Source of the DNA: Glossina fuscipes
Lineage: Eukaryota > Arthropoda > Insecta > Diptera > Glossinidae
Reading direction: 5' to 3'
Length of the DNA stretch: 64,000 nt
Assembly: GCF_014805625.2 (NCBI RefSeq)
Contig: NW_023998457.1
Location: 4,810,190-4,874,189 of the forward strand
Both the position numbers and the translations under genes were made by a program. The first letter of the stretch is position 1, and every line of letters starts with the position of its first letter. The notes beneath the pieces are model-generated. The model made no database searches, was not told the DNA's origin, and saw only the letters and a program-made list of their open reading frames with translations. Positions 50,752 through 60,035 of the stretch are shown here, piece after piece.

Positions 50752-51088
50752 GTCAATTGGAACAACAAAAGTAGCTTATGAAGGGAAAAAAGAAAAACTA
50801 AAAAATTCCCCGGCAGTGAATTAAAGCAAATATCTCACTACCTTGCCCACTGTAAATAAAGAGCGAAAGCTAAAGAACTGTAAACAAAAGATTAACAGGC
50901 AAAAAAAAAAGAAAAAAAAAGAGACTTTTTACAAAGAGCTCAATTGTTGCTTACACAAAAAAAAAATGATTTTTTCACATAAATGATTATAATATTCATA
51001 TACGTTAAATTAACACTTTTTTCTTTTAGAGAAATTATAAAATTGAACACGATTAAAGCAAAAAATAAAAATAAAAGCAAGAAATACA

Positions 51089-52270
51089 CTAAAAAATTAA
51101 AATATTTCTTGCACTGAATAAAAACGCGACCACAACACGCAACTCTGCGTCGATCTCTAATGCCCATTCGCGCCTTCTTAAGTTGTAATGCTTGGCCTGT
51201 TCCTGGCTGATTTTCCGCATGCAGCGTTTAGCGAATTCAACCAGTTCGTTCATACGATTCCCCTTTTCCTCTGGTGTCTCTTCGGTTGTGCCTGTTCCCA
51301 GGATGTCTTCATCATAGAGTTCACGAGGCAACCGTGGTTTGCGGCCCATGTTTAGATAGCTGGCTGAATATCCCGTGGTGTCTGCGATGCTGCTGTTAAT
51401 AGCTAGAGTGATTTCAGGTACCATGGAGTCCTAGTGGCGTTGATCTTAGGTCCTGTATTGAGCTATCACCGCTTTGATAATGTGATTCATCCTTTCGATG
51501 GGGTTTTCTTGCGGTGTGTACGGGGCAGTGAATTGTTGGCGTGCATCCATTTCCCTTAGAAATTGCCCGAATTGGCGGCTTCTAAGCTGTTTTCCATTAT
51601 CGGTAACGAGGACCTTCGGGGCTCCGAACCGAGCGATGATTCTCTCTCTGAAGGCTTTTTATCAATGTGGTGGTGGTGGTCTGACGTAACGGCAAAATTT
51701 CGGTCCATTTGGTGAATTTGTCGACAAAAATCAGGGCCATATTGCAGCCGGTGGTTGAACGTGGTAGGGGTCCTATAAAAGAAGCACTCACAGTTCACCA
51801 GGGGCCCTCGGGTAATCGCGTTAGCATCATTCCCGCCGGTTTCTGCTGATTTACTTTATATTGCTGGCAGGATTCGCACCCATGCACATACTTGGCTATC
51901 TGTCTGAACATCCCCGGCCAGTAGTCGCGCTGAAAGATACGAGCCGCTGTTTTCCGGATACCTAGATGGCCAGCCGTTGGTGCGCAATGATTTTCGAACA
52001 GTACTCGCTTCCTTTCCTCGCTTGGGACGCATAGCTTCCACGGGTTCTCATCCTCGTCGCAGATTACTGGTGGCGTGTGGCGATATAATTTGTTGTTGAT
52101 TATGGTGGAGTCAGGATATTTCGAGGGTTTGATCATTACTTCTTGCAACATTTTGTTCAGCCATTGGTCGTCGTGGAGATCGCTCGATGTAACTCATCGG
52201 TTCGTTCCATGGGCTGTCGCGATAGTGTGTCCGCGATAACGTTATATTTACCTCTCCGGTCAGCTATTTT
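51089..52270 (-). pseudogene. Ty3/gypsy pol fragment, copy A (integrase)
   Basis: Minus strand: end of RNase H (KYNVIADTLSRQP), integrase zinc finger (HCAPTAGHLGIRKTA, CESCQQYK: H2C2), catalytic core (ALIFVDKFTKWTE; in a shifted frame VLVTDNGKQL and PQENPIERMN) and the C-terminal region ([29 protein letters not shown]). There is a frameshift after TTTLIK and stops between the core and the C-terminal part. The same defects occur in copy B. GC content is higher than in the neighbours. It ends abruptly at about 51,130 next to the non-LTR element. Confidence 0.85.
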
Positions 52271-52800
52271 GCCCTTTTTTTTGCTTATTGCTATGCTTGT
52301 TCGTATGCCTAACTTTCTGCTTATTCTATTGCTTTGTTCAACATGCATTTGTACAATGTTTTCGTATGATTTGGTGACCGTTAGGTATGTGGTCACAATG
52401 TGCTTAGGCCAAAGTTTTTTTTTCTTTTCTTTAATAAGTTTGTACTATCGGTTATAATTTCTGAATACATTTTTTTCTACATGTTAGGTTTGTCTATACT
52501 ACGTTTTATACAGTTAGGTGTGTGATTTTCAATATATTTGTATATGGTTGCAAATGTTACATGCGCTTTCCAGTTGTACGTACATATTTACATAGTTTGA
52601 ATGGTTTTACCTCGTTGTGCATATAATTTTAACTACATGTTGATATCGATAATGTGGTGGCTTATGCTACATGTGTTTGTAATATATTTGTGTAGGGTTT
52701 ATGCAGTTACATTTGTTACTTACATTATGTTTGAGCCAGAGGTGAATGCTCGTGTGCCCTACCCAGAGGTACTTAAGGAAGCAAAACGCTTCCTTACAAG
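52271..52800 (-). other. T-rich flank of gypsy copy A, possible LTR remnant
   Basis: About 500 bases with no coding sense, between the RNase H end and the palindrome at 52,775. On the minus strand it would start TGTAAGGAAGC, consistent with a 5' LTR start (TG...). Its sequence beyond the palindrome does not match the equivalent flank of copy B, so LTR status is only a guess. Confidence 0.25.
52775..52795. repeat. Boundary palindrome, copy 1
   Basis: AAGGAAGC-AAAAC-GCTTCCTT: perfect 8-base arms (9 with the flanking T/A). The same or nearly the same palindrome is at 54,072, 54,674 and 58,787. Confidence 0.75.
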
Positions 52801-52929
52801 GTTTAGAATTAGGTGAAATGGAAAGGGAAAGTTGGAGGTCTTCGCCGCAGGACGAAGACCTTGTTTGTTTCTCATTCTTTTTTTTTATTTTTCTGAGCCA
52901 ACATACAAACATAGCATATAGGAATTAGC

Positions 52930-53140
52930 AATTAAAAAATTTCGTCGGAAGTAGTCGAGGTTTCGTTATCATCAGAGGACTCAGAGCCATTGAAAGAAAC
53001 ATGCGTGGGATATATGGAGATTTTTCATTCTTGACAAGCTTAAAGAAATATCTAGGATTAACAAGTAGGGACAATTTTATCAACTGAAGGTATCTGTAAT
53101 AATATTGGTGGTTGCGGTAATTAAATCGATGCCCTGATGT
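52930..53140 (-). mobile_element. Non-LTR retrotransposon copy 3 (ORF2 scrap)
   Basis: About 200 bases colinear with the linker before RT in copies 1 and 2: GAGGACTC.GAGCCATT.AAAGA, GATATATGGAGATTTTTC, CAACTGAAGGTATCTGTA and ATATTGG.GGTTG words. The sequence breaks off at about 53,140. Confidence 0.75.
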
Positions 53141-54071
53141 AGGCTACCCCGATTACGGAAGAGGAGCACACTAGTCGCATTGCTACAGGAGGAACCAGTG
53201 TGCAGAAGAAGTGGTCGATAAGCTACGTCGATTTCATGTTAAGAATAAGATTGTAGTGCACCGTGCTGTTTTAAGATTTTTGAATACCGAATGAGCACAG
53301 ATGGTGGAGACTATGTGCCTGAAAGTAATTATATATGAAATCATTCAACTTCGCTCCTCAAAATTCATACTATAGTTAATTTAATCATTCATTCTTCTTG
53401 TGCTTTGCCAGCCTTTTGGTCGCTTTACTGATAACTAATGATATTTTTTAGTCGGGCTAATATGCGAGTTAATTTAATGCCTGGTTCATATTCATATTCC
53501 AGTACATTACAAAACTGTTTGTCCTTTTTGACGCTAGCGTAACGGGTCTTCACCTCACTTTCCTAACAAACTCGTACCTTTTCTTGACATAAGTAGTTTT
53601 TGCTTTCGACTAGGCCTTAAAGTCGATTACGATAATTCTGGAAGGCAATCACGTAGTTTGCAACCGGGTTGTTTATTTATAGCCGGGGTTTCGCTCAGGG
53701 CTACCCAGCGTTCCGTTCCAAGAAATTTATTCTTTGAAATAAGGGAACCTTCGTATTGTGGTGTTAGAACAAATATATATATTTATGGAATTGAAGAAGC
53801 GTATAAGGTGGCCTTATTTGCGACGTGATTTTGTGGTGAAAGAAAAAAAATCAACATGTGTTTAGTGGGCAGCCTCCTTTTTCTTTTTACCGAAACGATG
53901 TGATTCGCGTGCGACTATGTTGCGGAAATGAAACTATTCTTTTAACTGCAGTTGCGTGAAAATAACAAACCTAATTTTAATATAGAAACTTAGAGTTTAA
54001 TGAGCTTAACTAGAGTGGGTTAGTTTATTTTTATTTATATTTACATAACAAATCTTTTAATCGGTGCGGGT
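53141..54071. other. Spacer with no recognised gene
   Basis: Mixed composition; no motif recognised. Confidence 0.4.
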
Positions 54072-54088
54072 AAGGAAGTCTGCTTCCT
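54072..54088. repeat. Boundary palindrome, copy 2 (diverged)
   Basis: AAGGAAG-TCT-GCTTCCT, at the point where the first kelch fragment stops matching its paralogues. Confidence 0.5.
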
Positions 54089-54340
54089 CACAAGTTGTTA
54101 GTTGCAGAATGATACCTCTCGACTGTGGAAGTGGAATATCCACCGACAACATAAATTATATCATTACAGGTGTAAATGCCAAAGCCATGCCGAGTATTGT
54201 TCATTGGCGCAACGTAACTGCACCGCTTGCTGGCAGGATCATAACATTCTGCAGTTTTTAAAGCACCCCTATTATATCCACCCACTGAATAAACACCATT
54301 GTGTACGGAGACCAGGGAATTACAAAATCTATTGATAACT
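54088..54340 (-). pseudogene. Kelch fragment of KLHL copy 3 (early blades)
   Basis: Minus strand reads DRFCNSLVSVHNGVYSVGGY, KTAECYDPASKRCSYVAPMN, HGFGIYTCNDIIYVVGGYS and VERYHSATNNL, then TGA. Copy 5 has CLKTAECYDPASRR, APMNNARHGFGICTYNDLIY and VGGYQ, so these are the first blades of the propeller. It ends at the palindrome. These early blades lie downstream (3') of the late blades at 54,346-54,662, so gene order is permuted. Confidence 0.8.
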
Positions 54341-54345
54341 TTCCA

Positions 54346-54662
54346 CTATTTAATTAAATCGAAATATCCGCTGAGAACTGCAGCTCTCCCGCGACATTGT
54401 TGAATTCCGAAAGAGTCGATTATTGTCCACTCATTATTATGAATGTTAAAGCGTTTCACACTTTTAACAAACTGAAAGTTACCTTCTTCCCCACCCAGTA
54501 CAAAAATGTTTTTTCCGGCTATCACAGCCGAGAAAGCAATCCTTTTGGACAACATGTGGGGCATGGGTTCCCATTTATTCGCCCGTTTATCGAGCCGTTT
54601 GCAGTCTTTTTTCCCAAGAGCAAACAATGTTCGATCGTATGAGACGAGCTCATATTGGTCAG
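54346..54662 (-). pseudogene. Kelch fragment of KLHL copy 3 (late blades)
   Basis: Minus strand reads YELVSYDRTLFALGKKDCKR, KWEPMPHMLSKRIAFSAVIA, FVLGGEEGN and VKRFNIHNNEWTIIDS, matching the last blades of copies 1 and 5, then a stop at 54,346. It begins right beside the palindrome at 54,674-54,694; the preceding blade present in copy 5 is absent. Open for about 100 codons. Confidence 0.8.
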
Positions 54663-54673
54663 ATCTTCTCCGG

Positions 54674-54694
54674 AAGGAAGCAAAACGCTTTCTT
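54674..54694. repeat. Boundary palindrome, copy 3
   Basis: CGGAAGGAAGCAAAACGCTT followed by TCTT; arms AAGGAAGC and GCTTTCTT (one mismatch). A second small hairpin, CTCGC-TTC-GCGAG, follows at about 54,705. Confidence 0.65.
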
Positions 54695-54749
54695 TCATCC
54701 TCCCCTCGCTTCGCGAGAGGCGGTACACGCGGAGGGACTATCGACCTCG

Positions 54750-54988
54750 GACGGTCTGGCACCATTGGCCCCCCAGGAAATCATGGAACCGGCCTTTTCT
54801 CAGTGAAGATTTGTATTTCTTTCGCAAATAGCAATCGTACGGGTCATCCCACTCCAGTGGGACTCCAGTGGCTGGCCCGTCGCCCAGCAGCCGAATGGTG
54901 GGCTCGATCTGATTGAGCTCCTCGTCGGGGTCGTACGATACGACGTCTCCCAGGGCGTTAGGTTCCTCCTGCTCCCTTTTTCTTTCGT
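54750..54988 (-). other. Small acidic coding-like frame after the protease
   Basis: A minus-strand frame after a TAG stays open about 75 codons: ALGDVVSYDPDEELNQIEPT, GDGPATGVPLEWDDPYDCYL and KGRFHDFLGGQWCQTV. Composition and GC content match the adjacent protease ORF rather than the spacer. There is no ATG. It may be the frameshifted continuation of the protease polypeptide or a separate small protein. Family not recognised. Confidence 0.35.
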
Positions 54989-55057
54989 TTCGCTATTGTC
55001 CTTGCCATCCACTGGGGTCGTGCCGTTGGCGTGAGGATGATGACGTCGTCAGTTGAG

Positions 55058-55726
55058 TCAGTGGTTTTGTCGGTGCTGGTCTGGGCTCTCTTTCGCGAGT
55101 TCCAACTGCACCGCTGCTATCTTTATCCGGGTTTGTGGTGCCTCGGCTCTCGTATCCCAGGTTTCGGGAAGCGTAAGGGGGTCCCAGCTAGTCTTACCTT
55201 GCCTTAAGTAGCACTCTAAGTTCTGGAGCAAGAGCACCCAGCAGTCAACTTGATTGTACTGCCGTGGAACGGGGGCTTTGATCAGTGGCATTGTCTGTTG
55301 ATCCAGGTCGATTTCATATCCGTGCTTCACCATGTTTAGGAACGCTGCGTACTGTCTTACGTTCGCTGCGATCACTGAATTGGGATACCCGGCCAGGGAA
55401 TCCATAAGGAGGATCGCACCCTTTTTAGAGGCCATGTTTGTGTGGGCGACTACGAACAGGCGCCAATGGCTCTGTTCACACACGGGGATAATTAGGCACC
55501 TTTTGTCGAGCATCTTATTGCGGCTTGCTTGCTGGCGTAGTAACTCCCAGTTGGGAGACTTCTGCGTGATTTTCTTGTACTGAAACGGCGAGAATAAGTG
55601 GACCTGATTTCTAACCTCCTCGGTCACTCGTTCTCTTAGCAGCCATTGGGCGTATACTTCTACCAGCCGTTGGAAGTCGCTGCTCTGAATGTCTATCTTC
55701 GCATACGCTGTGAACTGGCGGTCCAT
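55058..55726 (-). CDS. Ulp1/C48-type cysteine protease (SUMO-protease fold), intact ORF
   Basis: 222 codons from ATG at 55,726 to TGA at 55,058, uninterrupted. The catalytic order of Ulp1-family (C48) proteases is visible: His87 (SHWRLFVV), Asp109 (LLMDSLAG), Gln156 (VPRQYN) and Cys162 (NQVDCWVLLLQN). Cellular members cleave SUMO or related modifiers. Many transposon families carry similar domains of unknown role. The domain spans roughly residues 30-175, near minimal length, with a charged C-terminal tail (KESPDQHRQNH). It lies on the same strand as, and 0.8 kb downstream of, gypsy integrase copy B, with similar base composition, and is the only catalytically complete ORF in this cluster. 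It could be an element-encoded accessory protein or a captured host gene. Confidence 0.8.
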   Translation of the reverse strand: MDRQFTAYAKIDIQSSDFQRLVEVYAQWLLRERVTEEVRNQVHLFSPFQYKKITQKSPNWELLRQQASRNKMLDKRCLIIPVCEQSHWRLFVVAHTNMASKKGAILLMDSLAGYPNSVIAANVRQYAAFLNMVKHGYEIDLDQQTMPLIKAPVPRQYNQVDCWVLLLQNLECYLRQGKTSWDPLTLPETWDTRAEAPQTRIKIAAVQLELAKESPDQHRQNH

Positions 55727-56124
55727 TATACAATTTTTCTTTTTTTTTTACTATGCCACTTGCTATTTTACTCTGTTTACGTCGCACGTCTCAGTTGCAG
55801 TGTCGATTGCGTAGCTACTTACTTGCCGTGTAAGCTGGCATCAGGTATGAGCTGCTAACGGGACTTCTGTTTATGCGTCGTAGGCTTAGATTTCATGCAT
55901 GTATTATCTAGCGGCGTTTCTTATTGCCTTTTGATGTGTGCAATCTTTTCCTTCTTAACTATATTTCTATGTTTTGTTGGTTTGCAAGGTAAGCTTTCAT
56001 TTTGCATGAGTTGCTACTAGGCTCTCTCAACGCTTACTTACAGTGTTTGGCTCGCGATAGCAGGTTATTGGTTAATGGTCGTACATTATTTGTGATCGGT
56101 CCTTATTTAATTTTTTTTTTGTGG

Positions 56125-56418
56125 CTAGGTGGTACTCTCTGTGGTTTTTTTTTGGTTAATTATCATACCTCTTGTTTTTATTCGTGTCGCGTGATGTTTA
56201 CTTCGCGCTTTTGCCTTTGCGGTTTTTGATTCCTTTTTTTTTTGTGTTATTATTTCGGTCTGTTCTATTAACTTTGATGGGTAGTTTACTATTTTCTTCC
56301 GATAGGACCTAGTTGTATATTTGGATTCTCTCTTTTTTTGCGCTGTACTCGTGGAGGATAGTTCATCGGGTGCAGTTGTGAATGTGGATTTCTTCTGCCC
56401 CTTTGGTAGATAGTACAT
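56125..56418 (-). other. Lys/Ser/Thr-rich frame between integrase and protease
   Basis: 97 codons from ATG (MYYLPKGQKKSTFTTAPDEL) with basic low-complexity content (TAKAKARSKHH). Same strand as the flanking element genes. May be a basic tail or linker protein, or an open frame by chance in A-rich 3' sequence. Confidence 0.25.
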
Positions 56419-56548
56419 TTAACTGCTGATGGGACTTGTATGGTAGCCTGCGCTTTTGTAGGTTTATTGAACGAATTGTGTTCCTGTTGTTCTCTTCTTC
56501 GTTTTTTTTTTGTTTGGCATTGTTTTCTAAGGGATACAAAGTGCCCGG

Positions 56549-57690
56549 TTATTGCTCGTGGAATTCCTTGGCTTCGCTTATGTGTGCCCTCTTGGTGGAT
56601 TTTCCGTCCAGGCTTTGCACCACTATGATGACTGGCGACTCGAATCCCATTACCCGATAGAGTCCGTCAAATTTACGGGCCAGTTTTGTGGCGAAGTTCT
56701 CTACTGCACTAGATAGGTAGTGTGTTTTAATCAACACTTTTTGGCCGATCTCTGGTGTCCATTCGCGCCTTCTTAAGTTGTAATGCTTGGCCTGATCCTG
56801 GCTGGCCTTCCGCATGCACCTTCTGGCGAATTCAACCAGCTCGTTCATCCGTTTCCCCTTCTCCTCGGGTGCTTCCTCGGTTGTTCTTGTCCCCAGGATG
56901 TTTTCATCGTAGAACGCACGGGGCAACCGTGGTTCGCGGCCCATGTTTAGATAGCTGGCTGAATATCCCGTGGAGTCTGCGATGCTGCTGTTAATAGCTA
57001 GAGTGATTTCAGGTATCATGGAGTCCTAGTGGCGTTGATCTTAGGTCGTGTATTGAGCTATCATCGTTTTGATAATGTGATTCATCCTTTCGATGGGGTT
57101 TTCTTGCGGTGTGTACGGGGCAGTGAATTGTTGGCGTGCATCCATTTCCCTTAGAAATTGCCCGAATTGGCGGCTTCTAAGCTGTTTTCCATTATCGGTA
57201 ACGAGGACCTTCGGGGCTCCGAACCGAGTGATGATTCTCTCTCTGAAGGCTTTTTATCAATGTGGTGGTGGTGGTCTGACGTAACGGCAAAATGTCGGTC
57301 CATTTGGTGAATTTGTCGACAAAAATCAGGGCCATATTGCAGCCGGTGGTTGAACGTGGTAGGGGTCCTATAAAAGCAGCACTCACAGTTCACCAGGGGC
57401 CCTCGGGTAATCGCGTTAGCATCATTCTCGCCGGTTTCGGCTGATTTACTTCATATTGTTGGCAGGATTCGCACCCATGCACATACTTGGCTATCTGTCT
57501 GAACATCCCCGGCCAGTAGTCGCGCTGAAAGATACGAGCCGCTGTTTTCCGGATACCTAGATGGCCAGCCGTTGGTGCGCAATAATTTTCGAACAGTACT
57601 CGCTTCCTTTCCTCGCTTGGGACGCATAGCTTCCACGGGTTCTCATCTTCGTCGCAGATTACTGGTGGTGTGTGGCGGTATAGCATGTTG
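56549..57690 (-). pseudogene. Ty3/gypsy integrase, copy B
   Basis: Minus strand: zinc finger (YCAPTAGHLGIRKTA, where the first His of the H2C2 set is Tyr; CESCQQYE), core (IFVDKFTKWTD; shifted frame VLVTDNGKQL, PQENPIERMN) and a C-terminal region complete to its stop ([40 protein letters not shown], ending EAKEFHEQ). The frameshift after TTTLIK and the stops before MIPEITL (including QRH-stop-DS, where Trp is expected) are shared with copy A. Identity to copy A is very high over 57,016-57,680 and lower over 56,745-57,000. Confidence 0.88.
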
Positions 57691-58486
57691 TATTATGGTA
57701 AAGTCAGGGTGTTTCGAGGGTTCCGTAAAAACTCGTTGCATCATTTTGGTCCGTCGTGGGCACTGTGCTGTCGCGGAGATCGCTCGATGTAGCTCCTCTG
57801 TTTCTTCCACTGGCTGTCGTGATAGGGTGTGCGCGATGACGTTGTATTTACCTTTCCGGTACTCTATCTCGTATGAGAACCGTTGTAGCTCGAGGGCCCA
57901 GCTAGCGACACGTCCGGTGGGATTCTCCATCGTATTTAACCATTTGAGGGCTTGGTGGTCGGTGGTAATTTTGAAGTAGTAGCCATCTACGTAGGGTCTA
58001 AATTTTCTGACAGCCTATACTATGGTCAGGCACTCCTTTTCCGTGGCCGAACAGTTGCTCTCTGCCCCGCGTAACCGTCTGCTTGCGTATGCTATGACTC
58101 GTTCCACGCCCTCCTGATCCTGCGTTAGCTCAACGTTACTCGCATCTGTTTGGATGGTGAATTGCTGTTTAAAATTTTTGCTGCTCCTTACTCCAGTTCC
58201 AGCGGGTTTTCTTCTTCAAAAGTTGACCTAGTGGGTGAATTGTTTCGGTGTAGTCGGCCACGAACCTTCGGTACCACGATGCCGTATCAAGGCAACGGAG
58301 TAATTCGCGGAGGTTGTTCGGGGGTTTCAAGTTCGTGATGGCTGCTACCTTTTCGGGGTCCGTGCTGATGCCGCTTGCGTTGACTAAGTGTCCCAGGTAT
58401 TGCATTTTCTCCTGAAAAAACTTGCACTTATCTTTGCTGACGGCTAGCCTTGCGCTTCGAAGGCCGGTGTTTACACAGTAATGCAT
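57691..58486 (-). pseudogene. Ty3/gypsy RT end and RNase H, copy B
   Basis: Starts mid-RT (KDKCKFFQEKMQYLGHLVNA, then TDPEKVAAITNLKPPNNLRE and SWYRRFVADYTETIHPLGQL), after the catalytic box, which is missing. RNase H follows: QTDASNV with a short internal deletion, [28 protein letters not shown] (Trp to TAG), KITTDHQALKWLNTM and EIEYRKGKYNVIAHTLSRQP. At least one stop and one deletion inactivate it. Confidence 0.88.
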
Positions 58487-58812
58487 AATGTTGTGTGTTT
58501 CTGCAGTATGTGCTTATCCCTTATTTTTCTACCTGTTGCGTACCGATTCTAAACATATTTTATATTCGTGCGTGTGTAAATATATTATAATGATTTCATA
58601 TAGATTTTATACCGATTTTATGCTCATGATTTTATACAGAGTTTATATACGTATTTTATACTCGTTTTCCTAGTTTCTGCTGGAGGGGGTTGTTCAGGTA
58701 ACGTTAACAACGAGACGGGCACGGACAGGTCGGACTGACTGGTTGCGGACGGTGTGTGCACTGGGGCGGACGGGCTCGTTATTCGGAAGGAAGCAAAATG
58801 CTTCCTTACAAG
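58487..58812 (-). promoter_or_regulatory. LTR-like leader with clustered TATA motifs
   Basis: On the minus strand this would begin TGTAAGGAAGC and run directly into the truncated RT. Between 58,664 and 58,554 it contains about five TATAAAAT or ATAAAAT words spaced 15-30 bases apart. This suits a retroviral-type 5' LTR promoter, but no matching 3' LTR was found. Confidence 0.3.
58787..58807. repeat. Boundary palindrome, copy 4
   Basis: AAGGAAGC-AAAAT-GCTTCCTT, perfect 8-base arms; followed by ACAAGGTT, as at copy 1 (52,796). Confidence 0.75.
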
Positions 58813-59359
58813 GTTAACAAAAAAATTTTTAATTATTTTCCCATTATCACACAAAGCAAAAAAAAAGAAGAATGTTCCCGTTTTATAATTTCTATTGATC
58901 TCTCATTATTTCCTTTGTCTCTTTTCCTAAAATTGCATTGCGAGTTAAGTTCTTTTATACTCGTTGAGGACTAAAGGAGTAAAATTATTGAAAATTTATT
59001 ATAAGACAATTGTAATTTCGGTAAAAATCGGGGTTATTAACTGATGTGAAGTTAGCCCACATTTTACCAAAGACAAAAATGTTGGCTATCTTTACGCTTG
59101 GTTCGCGCCTCTGCTAAAGCAATTGACAATTGAACGCCAGAAAATGATCAGAGAAACTAAAAAAAATAGAAATACAAGCATAAATAAAATAAGAAATTAA
59201 ACGGAAATGTTATAAGAAATTAAAAAAAATTTTTTCTTGTATTTACCATACACTGCATTTGTATTGTTGACGAAAAGTTACAACACACAAAGTGTGTATA
59301 AAAAATCTTAACGAATTCTCGTTAATGCAGATTTTTGAGATGTCTAATTTCATTACCCT
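58813..59359. other. Intergenic
   Basis: AT-rich; no gene. The missing kelch blade of copy 3 was searched for here and not found. Confidence 0.5.
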
Positions 59360-60035
59360 GGCCCGAATACATCACCTCGAATTTGCCAAAAACCGGCCCT
59401 CTCCATTTTCACAGGACTTTAAAGGCAAAATGTTGCAGTAATGTTGCTAATGAATGTTCCTAATGAAATGTTCGCTTTTATACACATAAGGTTTTTATCT
59501 TTATTCAACATGTATGTTTAAGATTACACATTGCGGGCGCATGTTTGCAATACTAGTCCGTTTGTCCATGCCCTTGCTTAAGAAGTTATATGCAGGTTAT
59601 TCAGTTTTCGCCATTTTTCCAAATATGAATCGTGTATAATTTTATTTAAAACATTCTATAGCAAATAGAATATATGCTAGGGCAAAAATGTTCGTGTGCG
59701 CTTGTGCGTGCGCTTGTTGATTAGCAGCCACTTGACTGTCTGCTTTCTTTTCCTTATCATTTATATCGGTAAAAATTTAGTTTATGACTTTTGGGTATGA
59801 CGGCGTATATTCTGAGATTATGCCACATAACTTATTTTATTTAAAGACAATATGCTACCTACAGTAATTACAATATAATTACAATGAATAAGTCATATAA
59901 TTAATAAGTAGATCTCTTAAGATTATGGCCTATTTAAAGGCAATATGGTATCTAAGGTAATTACAATATAATTACAATGAGCAAATCAAATAATTAATAA
60001 GTAGTTCTCTTAAGCCGGAAATTTTGGAAAATAGT
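59360..60035 (-). mobile_element. Solo right end of the long-TIR transposon
   Basis: Reverse complement of about 43,590-44,290, i.e. most of the right arm plus internal flank: ATCACCTCGAATTTGCCAAA, GTTGCTAATGAATGTT, CAACATGTATGTTTAAGATT, GTGCGCTTGTGCGTGCGC and AGTAATTACAATATAATTAC. The inner part is tandemly duplicated (59,817-59,921 and 59,922-60,014), each unit with AATTACAATATAATTACAAT and AATTAATAAGTAG. No transposase and no partner arm nearby. Confidence 0.75.

Larger units (their letters stand above)
46645..50900 (-). mobile_element. CR1/Jockey-group non-LTR retrotransposon, copy 1 (near full length, inactive)
   Basis: Minus strand: 5' region (from about 50,900), ORF1 (PHD-like zinc finger protein), ORF2 (endonuclease plus RT), a 3' untranslated stretch and a (TAAA)n tail at 46,646-46,668. 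The ORF order, PHD-type ORF1 and GTIDSPALLREIGFNVP C-terminus suggest a CR1-like clade; the exact clade is not certain. Family members in the window: copy 2 (36.4-38.2 kb), an ORF2 scrap at 52.9-53.1 kb and a 3' end at 61.9-62.1 kb, all on the minus strand. Confidence 0.85.
54674..58810 (-). mobile_element. Composite Ty3/gypsy-type element, copy B, with protease ORF
   Basis: A GC-richer 4.1 kb block whose two ends carry the same palindrome in the same orientation (CGGAAGGAAGCAAAA at 54,671 and 58,784). Minus-strand order: LTR-like leader with repeated TATAAAAT, partial RT, RNase H, integrase, a Lys/Ser/Thr-rich frame, the Ulp1-type protease, a small acidic frame. Gag, pol protease and the first part of RT are absent. 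Whether the Ulp1 ORF belongs to the retroelement or to an element it landed in cannot be decided from one copy. Confidence 0.5.
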
